From an uncultured Gammaproteobacteria bacterium (lineage in GTDB: Bacteria > Pseudomonadota > Gammaproteobacteria > HK1), in assembly GCA_947258715.1 (NCBI GenBank), contig CAMYJH010000020.1:1-64000 (forward strand): DNA of 64,000 nt. The letters are read 5' to 3'. The position numbers and the translations under genes were made by a program. Below, piece by piece: positions 9,766 through 17,942 of this stretch. The notes under the pieces are model-generated. The model saw only the letters and a program-made list of their open reading frames with translations. It was not told where the DNA came from and ran no database searches. The stretch's first letter is position 1. Each line of letters opens with the position of its first letter.

Positions 9766-10308
9766 TCACGCTGCGATCTCATTGGACAGCGATCCGAGTA
9801 GTCCGGCGATGTCTACCTCGAGCCAGAGCTCCTCACCATGTTCGAATACCCGGCCGGTGTAGTTCTCCAGCACTCCCGGAAGCGACGGCCGACGGTCGAG
9901 CGGGTCGCTGTTCGGCGCAGGCAGCGGCAGGCCGTCGATGGCAATCCCGAGGGCTTCTTCACCCTCGTCGATGACCAAAAGCATTTGCTGCTCGCCGGCG
10001 ATCGGTGTGGTGCCGAACAGATCCCGCAAATCGAAAACCGGAACTACGTTTCCGCGCAGATTGATGAGTCCTTCGAACCACGAACTGGTATTCGGAATTG
10101 GAAAAATTTTCGGCCGGTCGAGCACTTCGCTTACCGAATCTTCGGGAAGCAGGAGGTGCAGTCCGCCGACACGCACGCCGTAGCGCACCCGCTTCAGATC
10201 TATGGCGCCCCCCAATGCCAGCTCCGTGTCACCCAGCTGGAAACGGGTCAACGCGGCGCTTGGCGGGAGCCATTCCAGAATGTTGGCTTCGTTAGCGAAA
10301 TCGCTCAT
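9766..10308 (-). CDS. pilI: CheW/PilI-like adaptor protein, 180 aa
   Basis: A CheW-fold protein that should couple the PilJ-like receptor to the ChpA-like kinase. Residues 25-50 give LGDTELALGGAIDLKRVRYG, then VGGLHLLLPEDSVSEVLDRP. The family hallmark INLRGNVVPVFDLRDLFG (residues about 86-103) follows WFEGL, and VLENYTGRVFEHGEELW closes the fold. The start at 10308 is an ATG. It follows the PilH-like gene by 66 bases and precedes the secreted Cache gene by 122 bases, all on one strand, matching the pilG-pilH-pilI-pilJ order with two extra genes inserted between pilI and pilJ. Confidence 0.85.
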   Translation of the reverse strand: MSDFANEANILEWLPPSAALTRFQLGDTELALGGAIDLKRVRYGVRVGGLHLLLPEDSVSEVLDRPKIFPIPNTSSWFEGLINLRGNVVPVFDLRDLFGTTPIAGEQQMLLVIDEGEEALGIAIDGLPLPAPNSDPLDRRPSLPGVLENYTGRVFEHGEELWLEVDIAGLLGSLSNEIAA

Positions 10309-10374
10309 GACTCAAACTTTTAGCCGGTATTCGGCGGGCGTTTTTCTGACTTTTCTCCAGCGCGCGCCAGCGTT

Positions 10375-10737
10375 TCAAAAGGCCTTTATCTGCTCGATGA
10401 TTTGAGCCGGCGTGAAAGGTTTGGCGACCAGATCCTTTCCGCCCTGCATATGCGCCCACATGCGGTCAGCCTTTTGCCCTTTGCTGGTGACGAACACCAC
10501 AGGAATGTTTCTTGTTGCGCCATCGCTTCCAAGCTTTCGGCAGGCTTCGAAGCCGTCCATGTCGGGCATCAGGATGTCGAGAAAAATGAGCTCAGGTTTC
10601 TCCGATTTGGCCATCGCGATGGCTTCCGCGCCGTTGGTGGCGGTGACGACGGTGCATCCCGCTTCGGACACGATGCCTTTGATATTCGCCAGATCCGCTG
10701 GGGAATCATCGACTACGAGTACTTTGTTTACTGCCAT
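10375..10737 (-). CDS. pilH: Stand-alone response regulator, PilH-like
   Basis: A single receiver domain of 120 residues with no output domain. The acidic pair is Asp10-Asp11 (VVDDS), the phospho-acceptor is Asp54 (LIFLDILMPDMDG), and Thr/Lys signature residues lie in VVFVTSKGQ and VAKPF. It would take phosphate from the ChpA-like kinase and act on type IV pilus motors or as a phosphate sink, as known for PilH. It lies directly between the PilG-like and PilI-like genes. A GAGAGGACG sequence on the coding strand precedes the ATG. Confidence 0.87.
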   Translation of the reverse strand: MAVNKVLVVDDSPADLANIKGIVSEAGCTVVTATNGAEAIAMAKSEKPELIFLDILMPDMDGFEACRKLGSDGATRNIPVVFVTSKGQKADRMWAHMQGGKDLVAKPFTPAQIIEQIKAF

Positions 10738-10789
10738 CTCAGTCGTCCTCTCATGCGTGTCACTTCAGGCCAAGCCTGTCGCAAATCGC

Positions 10790-11713
10790 TTACGTCAATC
10801 CGGCCATGGACTCGAAGGCCATGGGTTCTTTCAGGCACTTGTTGAGCGTACGGTTGAACTCTCTGATGCTGACGGGCTTTGTGAGGTAGGTGTCGCAGCC
10901 GGAAAGTTTTCCTTTGACCTTGTCAAAGGGTGAGGACTTGCCCGTCAGCATGACTACCGGGGTCCTCTTCTTCTCCTTGTCGCGCTTTATGCTCTTGCAA
11001 ACCTCGTAGCCGTCTGCACCCGGCATAACCACGTCGAGAAAAATGACGTCGTAATCGTTCTTGTCAACGAGATCGAGGGCGGCGTCGCCGTTGTCGGCAA
11101 AATCTGCCGAGATACCGGACCGTTCCAGCGCCATGGCCACCTGTTTGCGCACCGGCAGGCTGTCGTCTACGACTAAGGCCCGGTAGCCGGAATTGAAGAA
11201 GGTTTTTTGGAATTCGCCCGAAGCGGACGGGCTGGGCTGCGGTTTAGCCGTGCCCGGCGGCGGTTTCGCCGGCTCGGGCGCCGACGCCGCAACCTGGGCC
11301 GGGAGCTTGGGCACAGGTGGCGGAAAGCCGGTTTCGACGGATGGTGGTGAATCTGGCGCCGGGGCAGGGGTCGAAGCGCGGGACAGAAACTCGTTCTCCA
11401 CTACTCGGTCGAGCACGCCCAGTGTTCGCGTTGCGGTAAGCGGGCGGCGCACGAAATAGGGCTCGTTGGACTCTTTGCCTCGGATCACTCCGACCACGGG
11501 AATTCCGTTGCCGAGTAACGCTTGTGCCTTGTTGACGGCGGCGGAGTTCATCCTGTCGACGAGAACGATGTCCACCGACTCGCTGTCCGGTTCCACCAGC
11601 ATTCGGTAGGCGCGGGGGCGGGTAAAAGAAAGGGAGAAAATCCTCTCCAGGACCTGCTTCTCGAGCTCCGTAACCCCGAATACACCGACCGAAAAATGCT
11701 GCGTTGCGCTCAT
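10790..11713 (-). CDS. pilG: Two-part response regulator, PilG-like, with an extra N-terminal domain
   Basis: The C-terminal 120 residues are a complete receiver: YRALVVDDSLPVRKQ, phospho-acceptor in YDVIFLDVVMPGADG, and LTGKSS and LTKPV. The first 110 or so residues (FSVGVFGVTELEKQVLERIF and later VDIVLVDRMNSAAVN) look like a degenerate receiver-like fold without the acidic pocket. A proline-rich linker joins the two parts. I chose the ATG at 11713 because ACGAGG lies just upstream; a TTG at 11746 is less likely. It is the first gene of the chemosensory operon, the place of pilG. Ordinary PilG is about 135 residues, so the N-terminal part is unusual. Confidence 0.78.
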   Translation of the reverse strand: MSATQHFSVGVFGVTELEKQVLERIFSLSFTRPRAYRMLVEPDSESVDIVLVDRMNSAAVNKAQALLGNGIPVVGVIRGKESNEPYFVRRPLTATRTLGVLDRVVENEFLSRASTPAPAPDSPPSVETGFPPPVPKLPAQVAASAPEPAKPPPGTAKPQPSPSASGEFQKTFFNSGYRALVVDDSLPVRKQVAMALERSGISADFADNGDAALDLVDKNDYDVIFLDVVMPGADGYEVCKSIKRDKEKKRTPVVMLTGKSSPFDKVKGKLSGCDTYLTKPVSIREFNRTLNKCLKEPMAFESMAGLT

Positions 11714-11931
11714 CTGCCTCGTAAGAGTCTGCTCATCTCGACGCAAACGGCGATCTGCCGCGGCGCCGACGCATTTGCTTAGGAAGCCGCCCGGCGCCGG
11801 GGTAGCGATCTCTTTCCCATAGCCGAAGGGAAGGGCGCCATTAGCGGTTTTTTCAGTTATCGACCGTGAACTGTGTCACCTAAATGGGAAAAATGCCCAT
11901 TCTAGGTTTAGGCTCCCGGCCGTCGGGGGGG

Positions 11932-12390
11932 CTAGAGGCTGGCGACGCCGAGGCGAAAGGCCAGGCGCGTGAGCTCGGCGGTGTTCCGCAAGCCGAGCTT
12001 CTTCATAATGTGCGTGCGATGGTTGTTTACGGTTTTCGGGCTGCGGCTCAAGCGCGTGGCAATGTCTCCTACCGAGAGCCCCTGGGCGAGCGCGGCGAAG
12101 ATTTCGAGTTCTCTCGGGGACAGCGTGGCGTAAGCGCGACGGGCTTCTGCCGGCACCGGTTCTCCGCCGGTGCCACTCATGGATGCCAATCGATCGCACA
12201 GCCTTAGCAAATCTGCCGCCAGGGCTTGGCATCGATGCGGTCCGGTGACCGGGTCGCGAAGCGCCCGGGCAATGTGCCGTATTTGCTCCACAATGGGAGC
12301 CAGTCTGAGCCGGCCCGAGGCAACGTTGCCGTCATCGTCGCGCGCCTGGCGGGCGGAAAAGGAGCGGAGATCGTGTATGCCGTTAGCCAT
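11932..12390 (-). CDS. LuxR-type DNA-binding regulator, 152 aa
   Basis: The C-terminal 65 residues are a LuxR/GerE helix-turn-helix: LSPRELEIFAALAQGLSVGD, IATRLSRSPKTVNNHRTHIM, KKLGLRNTAELTRLAFRLG. The N-terminal half is not a receiver domain and has no recognisable ligand-binding fold, so the input is unknown. The ATG lies three bases after the stop of the Ser/Thr kinase gene, so the two are one operon, and the kinase may phosphorylate or otherwise control this regulator. The PilG-like gene begins about 220 bases downstream on the same strand, so the chemosensory operon is a plausible target. Confidence 0.85.
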   Translation of the reverse strand: MANGIHDLRSFSARQARDDDGNVASGRLRLAPIVEQIRHIARALRDPVTGPHRCQALAADLLRLCDRLASMSGTGGEPVPAEARRAYATLSPRELEIFAALAQGLSVGDIATRLSRSPKTVNNHRTHIMKKLGLRNTAELTRLAFRLGVASL

Positions 12391-12393
12391 GGG

Positions 12394-13737
12394 TCAGTCA
12401 CCGCTGGCGGCCCGCGCGGACTTCGGCGCCACGGGATAGTTGGGGGATTGAACGCTCAACGCCGCAAGGCTGGCGCCGGAGCTTTGCGCCAGGCGGCCGA
12501 TAAGATTGCGCAGGAAGGTCTTATGGAAACGGAGCTGGCATAACTCCGACGCCCGCGACATCTGTGCCTCGTTGATTTGTAGTAGCGAAACGTCGCTGGC
12601 GGCCTCGATGCTGTGAAGCTGCTTGGCCCTGGCTACGTAATTCAGCTCACCGAAGCAGTGGCCGCTAGAGAGCGTAGTCAGAACCTTGCCTTCCTGGGTA
12701 ACTTTCACCTCGCCCTTAATTAATATGTACAGGGAAACGTCGGGATTACCCTCACTGACGATGGTTTCACCGGCAGCAAAGGATTTCCAGGTGCCGGAGC
12801 GGAGCGCCTCCCACACGTTGTTGTCCGAGAAATCGCTGAAGAATGGAAGCCTCCGCAGGGCAGCGAAGCGGTCCAGCTCATCCATCCGCTCATCCTGGCA
12901 CACGAGCTCGGTGAACAACCCGGCTAGGTCCGACGCAAACTCCGTGCCCGAGCGGTAGCGATCGGCGGGGTTTTTGGCCAGCGCGCATTTGACAATATCA
13001 TCCAGCGCGGCCGGAATTTCGGGTCTCAGGTCAAGCACGCTGGGCGCGGCCTCGTGAGCGATCTCGTAAATAAGGCGGCCCAAGTTGGTGCCCGCGAACG
13101 GCGCCTGTCCGGTGAGCAGCTCGAACATCACCACTCCAAGGGAGTAAAGATCGGTCTGTCCGGAGATCTTGTCCTCCTGGACCTGCTCCGGCGACATGTA
13201 TCGCGGCGAACCGACGATACCCAGGACATGGGTAGTATCGGCAAGGGGTCTGTGGGCGACCCCGAAGTCGCCAATCTTCAAGTCCCCGTCGGTCGTCTGC
13301 ATGATGTTGCTGGGCTTGATGTCGCGGTGGATCACACCTTGCCGGTGGGCGTAGTCGATGGCCCGGGCGCAGGTGCCGATGATCTCTGCCACCTTCTGAA
13401 TCGGAAGCAGTCCCTTGGGCTCGCAATAGGGCAGGAGCGTTTGTCCCCCCTCGACGTACTCCATGACGATGTAGGGCTCGCCGTTCTCCTCCCCCGCGTC
13501 GAAAATCTTGAGAATGTTGGGGTGATCGAGCAGCCCCGCCATATGAGCCTCGTTAAAGAACAGCTTTCTCGCCTGCCGGGCTGCCGTGTTGTCGAGGTTC
13601 TCTTTGATCACGGATACCTTGATGGCCACGTCCCGATCGGCGAAGGGGTCGTAGCCGAGATAAACGACTCCCATGTTGCCGCGCCCGGCCAGACCGACGA
13701 CGTGATACTTTCCGAACTTCTCCGGCAACTCGGGCAT
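12394..13737 (-). CDS. Ser/Thr protein kinase fused to a cyclic-nucleotide-binding domain (copy 1)
   Basis: A Hanks-type kinase occupies residues 1-270: glycine loop LAGRGNMGVVY, Lys40 (VAIK), catalytic HRDIKPSN at 137-144 and DFG at 157-159, then SPRYMSPEQ. A Crp-like cNMP-binding domain follows at about 300-425 with LYILIKGEVKVTQEGKVL and CFGELNYVARAKQLHSIEA. The usual Arg-Thr/Ser-Ala of the phosphate pocket is not present, so cyclic-nucleotide binding is doubtful. There is no membrane segment, so the protein is cytoplasmic. The gene is coupled to the LuxR-type regulator downstream. A paralogue with the same architecture lies at 32367-33671. Confidence 0.9.
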   Translation of the reverse strand: MPELPEKFGKYHVVGLAGRGNMGVVYLGYDPFADRDVAIKVSVIKENLDNTAARQARKLFFNEAHMAGLLDHPNILKIFDAGEENGEPYIVMEYVEGGQTLLPYCEPKGLLPIQKVAEIIGTCARAIDYAHRQGVIHRDIKPSNIMQTTDGDLKIGDFGVAHRPLADTTHVLGIVGSPRYMSPEQVQEDKISGQTDLYSLGVVMFELLTGQAPFAGTNLGRLIYEIAHEAAPSVLDLRPEIPAALDDIVKCALAKNPADRYRSGTEFASDLAGLFTELVCQDERMDELDRFAALRRLPFFSDFSDNNVWEALRSGTWKSFAAGETIVSEGNPDVSLYILIKGEVKVTQEGKVLTTLSSGHCFGELNYVARAKQLHSIEAASDVSLLQINEAQMSRASELCQLRFHKTFLRNLIGRLAQSSGASLAALSVQSPNYPVAPKSARAASGD

Positions 13738-14104
13738 AGGCGGGTGGATCTCACTGGGACTGGAGGCGTATCGGCCGGCCGTGGTCGAACTTTAGGCGTC
13801 TCGGGTGGGCTACAGATCGCGGCAAATGTTGAAGCGCTTTAGAGTTTGGATAAGTTAAGCGATTGACGAATTTGACTTTTCTCCTTCAGACTTTGGAAAC
13901 TTGTTTAACTTCGAGAAACGATCGCTCGGAGAATCTTCCCCGCGTCGGCTGACGGGAGCACGGCCGCCACGGCGACGGGAAGCCGCGTGAGGCTTGTGTC
14001 CGGGGTTGACCCCGGCGTCGAATAATGTCGGATCTGGCCGCCCAACGGCGATGGAATGGGAGTTCTGCAGGCTTGAGGGAAACGTTAGAATGGCCCATCG
14101 AATG
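13738..14104. other. Intergenic region between the kinase gene and tRNA-Leu
   Basis: This stretch of 367 bases separates minus-strand signalling genes from the plus-strand proteostasis block. It should carry the promoter of the kinase-LuxR operon and of tRNA-Leu. I see no convincing open frame or repeat, and I could not fix a clear promoter. Confidence 0.35.
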
Positions 14105-14191
14105 GCGAAAGTGGCGGAACTGGTAGACGCGCTGGTTTTAGGTGCCAGTGGGGTTTTCCCCTTGAGAGTTCGAGTCTCTCCTTTCGCACCA
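14105..14191 (+). tRNA. tRNA-Leu (UAG anticodon)
   Basis: The acceptor GCGAAAG at the 5' end pairs with CTTTCGC at 14181-14187, followed by A and an encoded CCA. The anticodon loop TTTAGGT gives UAG. A long variable arm (GTGGGGTTTTCCCCTTG region) and the T-loop TTCGAGTC are present, as expected for a class II leucine tRNA. Length is 87 bases with CCA. It lies just upstream of tig. Confidence 0.96.
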
Positions 14192-14257
14192 AATCGCCAG
14201 GTCCCCATTGTGTGAGATGACGGCCACCCGCCGGGGCCGGCCGCGAGGGAAGTATTG

Positions 14258-15571
14258 ATGCAGATCACGATTGAAGACACTTCCGGTTTGGAGCGGCGCA
14301 TGCGCGTGCGCATCCCGGAGGAAAGGGTCAAAGGTGAAGTCGTGCGGCGGCTCAACTCTCTCGCCGCCAGGGTCCGGGTGCCCGGATTCAGACCCGGCAA
14401 GGCTCCGCTCAAGGTGCTGGAAAAACGCTATGGGGAGCAGGTGCGCAGCGAAGTGGTTGGGGAAATGGTTCAGTCGAGCTTTTACGAGGCCATTTCCCAA
14501 CAGCAGCTGCGCCCTGCTGGCTCGCCCACCATTGATCCGCTGCAGGCGGAGCCGGGTAACGGCATCGACTATACGGCGATATTCGATGTTTACCCGGAGT
14601 TACAAACGCCGGCTATTGAATCGCTGAAGATTTCGCGCCCCGTGGCTGAAGTCAGCGACGGCGACGTCGACAAGATGCTGGAAGTCTTAAGGCGCCAGCG
14701 CAGAACCTGGCAAGCCGTCGAACGGGCCGCAACGTCCGTCGATCGCGTGGTGATCGATTTCCAGGGCAGCATCGATGCAAAGCCGCTGGACGATGCCAAA
14801 GGGGAAGAGATCCCGGTGGAACTCGACGGCTCGCGCATGATCGAAGGCTTTGAGGAAGGACTCGTCGGGATGCAGGCGGGGGAGGAAAGAACCCTCGAGC
14901 TCACATTCCCCAAGCAACATCCGGACGAAAAGCTCGCCGGAAAACCGGTTTCCTTTGCCATCAAAGCGCACCGGGTCGAGGAGCCGTTGCTTCCGCCACT
15001 CGACGACGGTCTGGCAGATAGCTTCGGGGTCAAGGAAGGAGGTCTGGCAGCGCTTCGCAATGAGGTTAGAAACAACATGAAGCGCGAGCTGGAAGAGGCT
15101 TTGCGGGCAATCACCAAGCGTCGCGTCATGGAAGCGCTGCTCCAGGGCCAGGAAATTACGCTACCCGATTCACTGGTGCAGGAAGAAGTCCAGCGGGCTA
15201 TGCGTCAGCGCAAGGCGGAGCTGAGCCACTCGGGTATCAGTCCTGAGTCGGCCGGTCTCGAACCGGCGATGTTTGAAGAGCAAGCGCGAACCCGGGTGGC
15301 GCTTGGTCTGCTGCTGGCGGAGATTATCCGTAGCAAGGAAATTAAACCAGATCCGGACAGGGTCCGCGCCCGGATCGAGAGTATCGCCTCAACCTACGAA
15401 GATCCCAGCGAGGTTATAAACTGGTATTACGGTGACCGCTCGCGTTTGTCCGATATCGAGACCACCGTTCTCGAGGATCAGGTGGTGGACTGGATCTTGG
15501 AACGGGCGCAGATCAGTGACGAAGCATCGTCGTTTGACGAGGTTTTAAATCCGGGGCAGACTAGCTCCTAA
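14258..15571 (+). CDS. tig: Trigger factor, ribosome-bound chaperone and prolyl isomerase
   Basis: The protein has 437 residues, the normal length. The N-terminal ribosome-binding domain carries the signature RVPGFRPGKAPLKVLEKRYG (about 41-60). The middle FKBP-like domain is seen as VVIDFQGSIDAKPLDDAKGE and MIEGFEEGLVGMQAGEERTL, and the C-terminal helical arms end near residue 430. The ATG at 14258 has GAGGGA seven bases upstream and is preferred to the TTG one codon earlier. It starts the conserved tig-clpP-clpX-lon block and binds nascent chains at the ribosome exit. Confidence 0.97.
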   Translation: MQITIEDTSGLERRMRVRIPEERVKGEVVRRLNSLAARVRVPGFRPGKAPLKVLEKRYGEQVRSEVVGEMVQSSFYEAISQQQLRPAGSPTIDPLQAEPGNGIDYTAIFDVYPELQTPAIESLKISRPVAEVSDGDVDKMLEVLRRQRRTWQAVERAATSVDRVVIDFQGSIDAKPLDDAKGEEIPVELDGSRMIEGFEEGLVGMQAGEERTLELTFPKQHPDEKLAGKPVSFAIKAHRVEEPLLPPLDDGLADSFGVKEGGLAALRNEVRNNMKRELEEALRAITKRRVMEALLQGQEITLPDSLVQEEVQRAMRQRKAELSHSGISPESAGLEPAMFEEQARTRVALGLLLAEIIRSKEIKPDPDRVRARIESIASTYEDPSEVINWYYGDRSRLSDIETTVLEDQVVDWILERAQISDEASSFDEVLNPGQTSS

Positions 15572-15760
15572 CCTCGTCCGGCCACCCAAAGTTGGCACCA
15601 AACACCGTAGGCGGTACGTGTCCAGGCCATACAGGATCCGCGGATTGTCCGACCGGCATTCGCCGCTTCCGATGCCCGCCCCGTCGTTGCGATCCGGGCG
15701 CTGTGCGACCGTCGTCGCGTTATTCTGGCTCGAAGTTTGCGCATTAAGGATTGAGACCAA

Positions 15761-16411
15761 GTGACCGATAACCACGCCATGAAGGGAGCGACCGAGACGC
15801 GAGCCCTGAATCTCGTACCTATCGTGGTGGAGCAGTCCGCCCGGGGTGAGCGGTCTTATGACATTTACTCCCGACTGCTCAAAGAGCGGGTCGTGTTCCT
15901 TTGCGGCCCCGTGGAGGACATTGTGGCCAATCTGGTCATTGCCCAGCTGCTGTTCCTGGAGTCGGAAAACCCCGATAAGGACATTCATCTTTACATTAAC
16001 TCGCCGGGAGGGGTGGTGTCGGCTGGACTCGCCATCTACGACACGATGCAGTTCATCAAATCCGACGTCAGCACCATGTGCGTGGGACAGGCGGCCAGTA
16101 TGGGTGCTTTGCTGCTTGCCGGGGGTGCAAAGGGCAAGCGTTTCTGCCTGCCTCATTCGCGCATTCTGATCCATCAACCCCTGGGCGGGTTCCAGGGACA
16201 GGCGTCGGACATCGACATCCACGCCAAGGAAATCCTCAAAACCCGCGAGCGGCTGAACGAGATTCTCGCTCTACACACGGGACAGCCGTTGGAGCGCATC
16301 CAGACCGATACCGACAGAGATCGATTTATGGGTGGAAAAGAGGCCGTCGAGTACGGATTGATTGACCAGGTGCTTGTCAGCAGGGCTGTGCCTGCGGCGG
16401 TCACCGCCTGA
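15761..16411 (+). CDS. clpP: ATP-dependent Clp protease proteolytic subunit
   Basis: This is the serine peptidase of the ClpXP and ClpAP machines. The catalytic triad is visible as Ser113 (VGQAASMGA), His138 ([10 protein letters not shown]) and Asp187 (TDTDRDRFM). The N-terminal segment [20 protein letters not shown] matches the family. The GTG at 15761 has AAGGA ten bases upstream. An ATG at 15779 lacks such a box, so GTG is preferred (216 residues including a short propeptide). The clpX gene begins 25 bases downstream, so the two are very likely co-transcribed. Confidence 0.97.
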   Translation: MTDNHAMKGATETRALNLVPIVVEQSARGERSYDIYSRLLKERVVFLCGPVEDIVANLVIAQLLFLESENPDKDIHLYINSPGGVVSAGLAIYDTMQFIKSDVSTMCVGQAASMGALLLAGGAKGKRFCLPHSRILIHQPLGGFQGQASDIDIHAKEILKTRERLNEILALHTGQPLERIQTDTDRDRFMGGKEAVEYGLIDQVLVSRAVPAAVTA

Positions 16412-16436
16412 CGGACGGCCGAGACGAGGTAGGCGA

Positions 16437-17717
16437 ATGGCGAGCGACAGGCAAGGCAAGGGCGGAGACGGCGATCGCCTTCTTTACTGCTCTTTCTGCG
16501 GCAAGAGCCAACACGAGGTGCGCAAGCTTATCGCGGGTCCGTCGGTCTTCATCTGCGACGAATGCGTGGATCTCTGTAACGACATAATCCGCGAGGAAAT
16601 CCAGGAAAAGACCGGAACCGGTACCGGAAGCAAACTTCCCACGCCGCGGGAGATCAGCCAGATCCTCGACGACTACGTGGTTGGGCAGCAGCACGCCAAA
16701 AGGGTGCTCTCCGTGGCCGTCTACAACCATTACAAGCGTCTCGACTCGGGCGTCAAGGTGGAAGAGGTCGAACTGTCCAAGAGCAACGTGATGCTCATTG
16801 GGCCCACGGGCTGCGGCAAGACCTTGCTTGCCGAGACCCTGGCCCGTCTGCTCAACGTGCCCTTCACCATAGCCGACGCGACCACGCTCACCGAAGCGGG
16901 CTACGTGGGCGAAGATGTTGAGAACATCATTCAGAAGCTGCTGCAGAAGTGCGACTACGACGTCGAGAAGGCGCAGACCGGCATCGTCTATATCGACGAA
17001 ATTGACAAAATATCCCGTAAGTCGGACAACCCGTCGATTACGAGGGACGTTTCCGGCGAAGGCGTGCAGCAGGCATTGCTGAAGCTGATCGAAGGCACCA
17101 TTGCCTCGGTTCCACCGCAGGGTGGGCGCAAGCACCCCCAGCAGGAGTTTCTACAGGTCAACACGGCCAACATTCTCTTTATTTGCGGCGGCGCCTTCGA
17201 TGGGCTGGCGAAAATCATCGAAAACCGATCCTCGAAGCAGGGTGGCATTGGTTTTGGCGCCGACGTCAAGCGCAAGGACGAAAAGAAGCGGCTGGGGGAA
17301 ATTCTCAGGGACGTCGAGCCCGAGGATCTGATTCATTACGGCCTGATTCCGGAATTCGTCGGTCGCCTGCCGATCCTGGCCACGCTGGACGAGCTGGACG
17401 AAGACCAGCTGGTTCAGATCCTGACCGAGCCCAAGAACGCCCTCACCAAGCAGTACAAGCGGCTGTTCGAGATGGAGAGCGCAGAAATCGAGTTTCGGGC
17501 GGACGCGCTGACCGCGGTGGCGCGCCGCGCCATGGAGCGCAAGACGGGCGCCCGGGGCTTGCGCTCCATCGTTGAAAACGTGCTCCTCGACACCATGTAC
17601 GAGCTGCCGTCTATGGACAATGTGGTCAAAGTCGTCATTGATGAGGGGGTAATAAAAGGTGAATCCGAGCCGCTCATCATCTATGAAGGCGACCGCCAGC
17701 GGGCGGCGCTGGATTGA
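16437..17717 (+). CDS. clpX: ClpX unfoldase, ATPase subunit of ClpXP
   Basis: An AAA+ unfoldase of 426 residues. The N-terminal zinc-binding domain has Cys18, Cys21, Cys40 and Cys43 (CSFC and CDEC). Walker A is GPTGCGKT, Walker B is VYIDEIDKI, and the pore loop GYVGEDVE and the clpX hallmark [20 protein letters not shown] are present. The ATG at 16437 gives the family N-terminus; the open frame runs 25 codons further upstream into the end of clpP. It recognises ssrA-tagged and other substrates, and the ssrA gene itself lies at 52 kb. Confidence 0.98.
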   Translation: MASDRQGKGGDGDRLLYCSFCGKSQHEVRKLIAGPSVFICDECVDLCNDIIREEIQEKTGTGTGSKLPTPREISQILDDYVVGQQHAKRVLSVAVYNHYKRLDSGVKVEEVELSKSNVMLIGPTGCGKTLLAETLARLLNVPFTIADATTLTEAGYVGEDVENIIQKLLQKCDYDVEKAQTGIVYIDEIDKISRKSDNPSITRDVSGEGVQQALLKLIEGTIASVPPQGGRKHPQQEFLQVNTANILFICGGAFDGLAKIIENRSSKQGGIGFGADVKRKDEKKRLGEILRDVEPEDLIHYGLIPEFVGRLPILATLDELDEDQLVQILTEPKNALTKQYKRLFEMESAEIEFRADALTAVARRAMERKTGARGLRSIVENVLLDTMYELPSMDNVVKVVIDEGVIKGESEPLIIYEGDRQRAALD

Positions 17718-17942
17718 CCGCGCCGTCAGCCGCTCTACGGGCACGCCCGCCCTTACCCGATTCCTTCCGCTAGCGTCCCGAATCCGAGGCCGACGCCCAA
17801 AATGAAGCGCTGTTGGCGCCTCAAACTGGTTTTTCACCTCGAAACGATTGAGATTCCCTTGCGTCGCCACCACATAGGGTAAAATACTAACCGTTAGAGC
17901 CTGCGGGTAGCGGGTTCCGAGCACCTTCCAGTCGAGGTCAAC

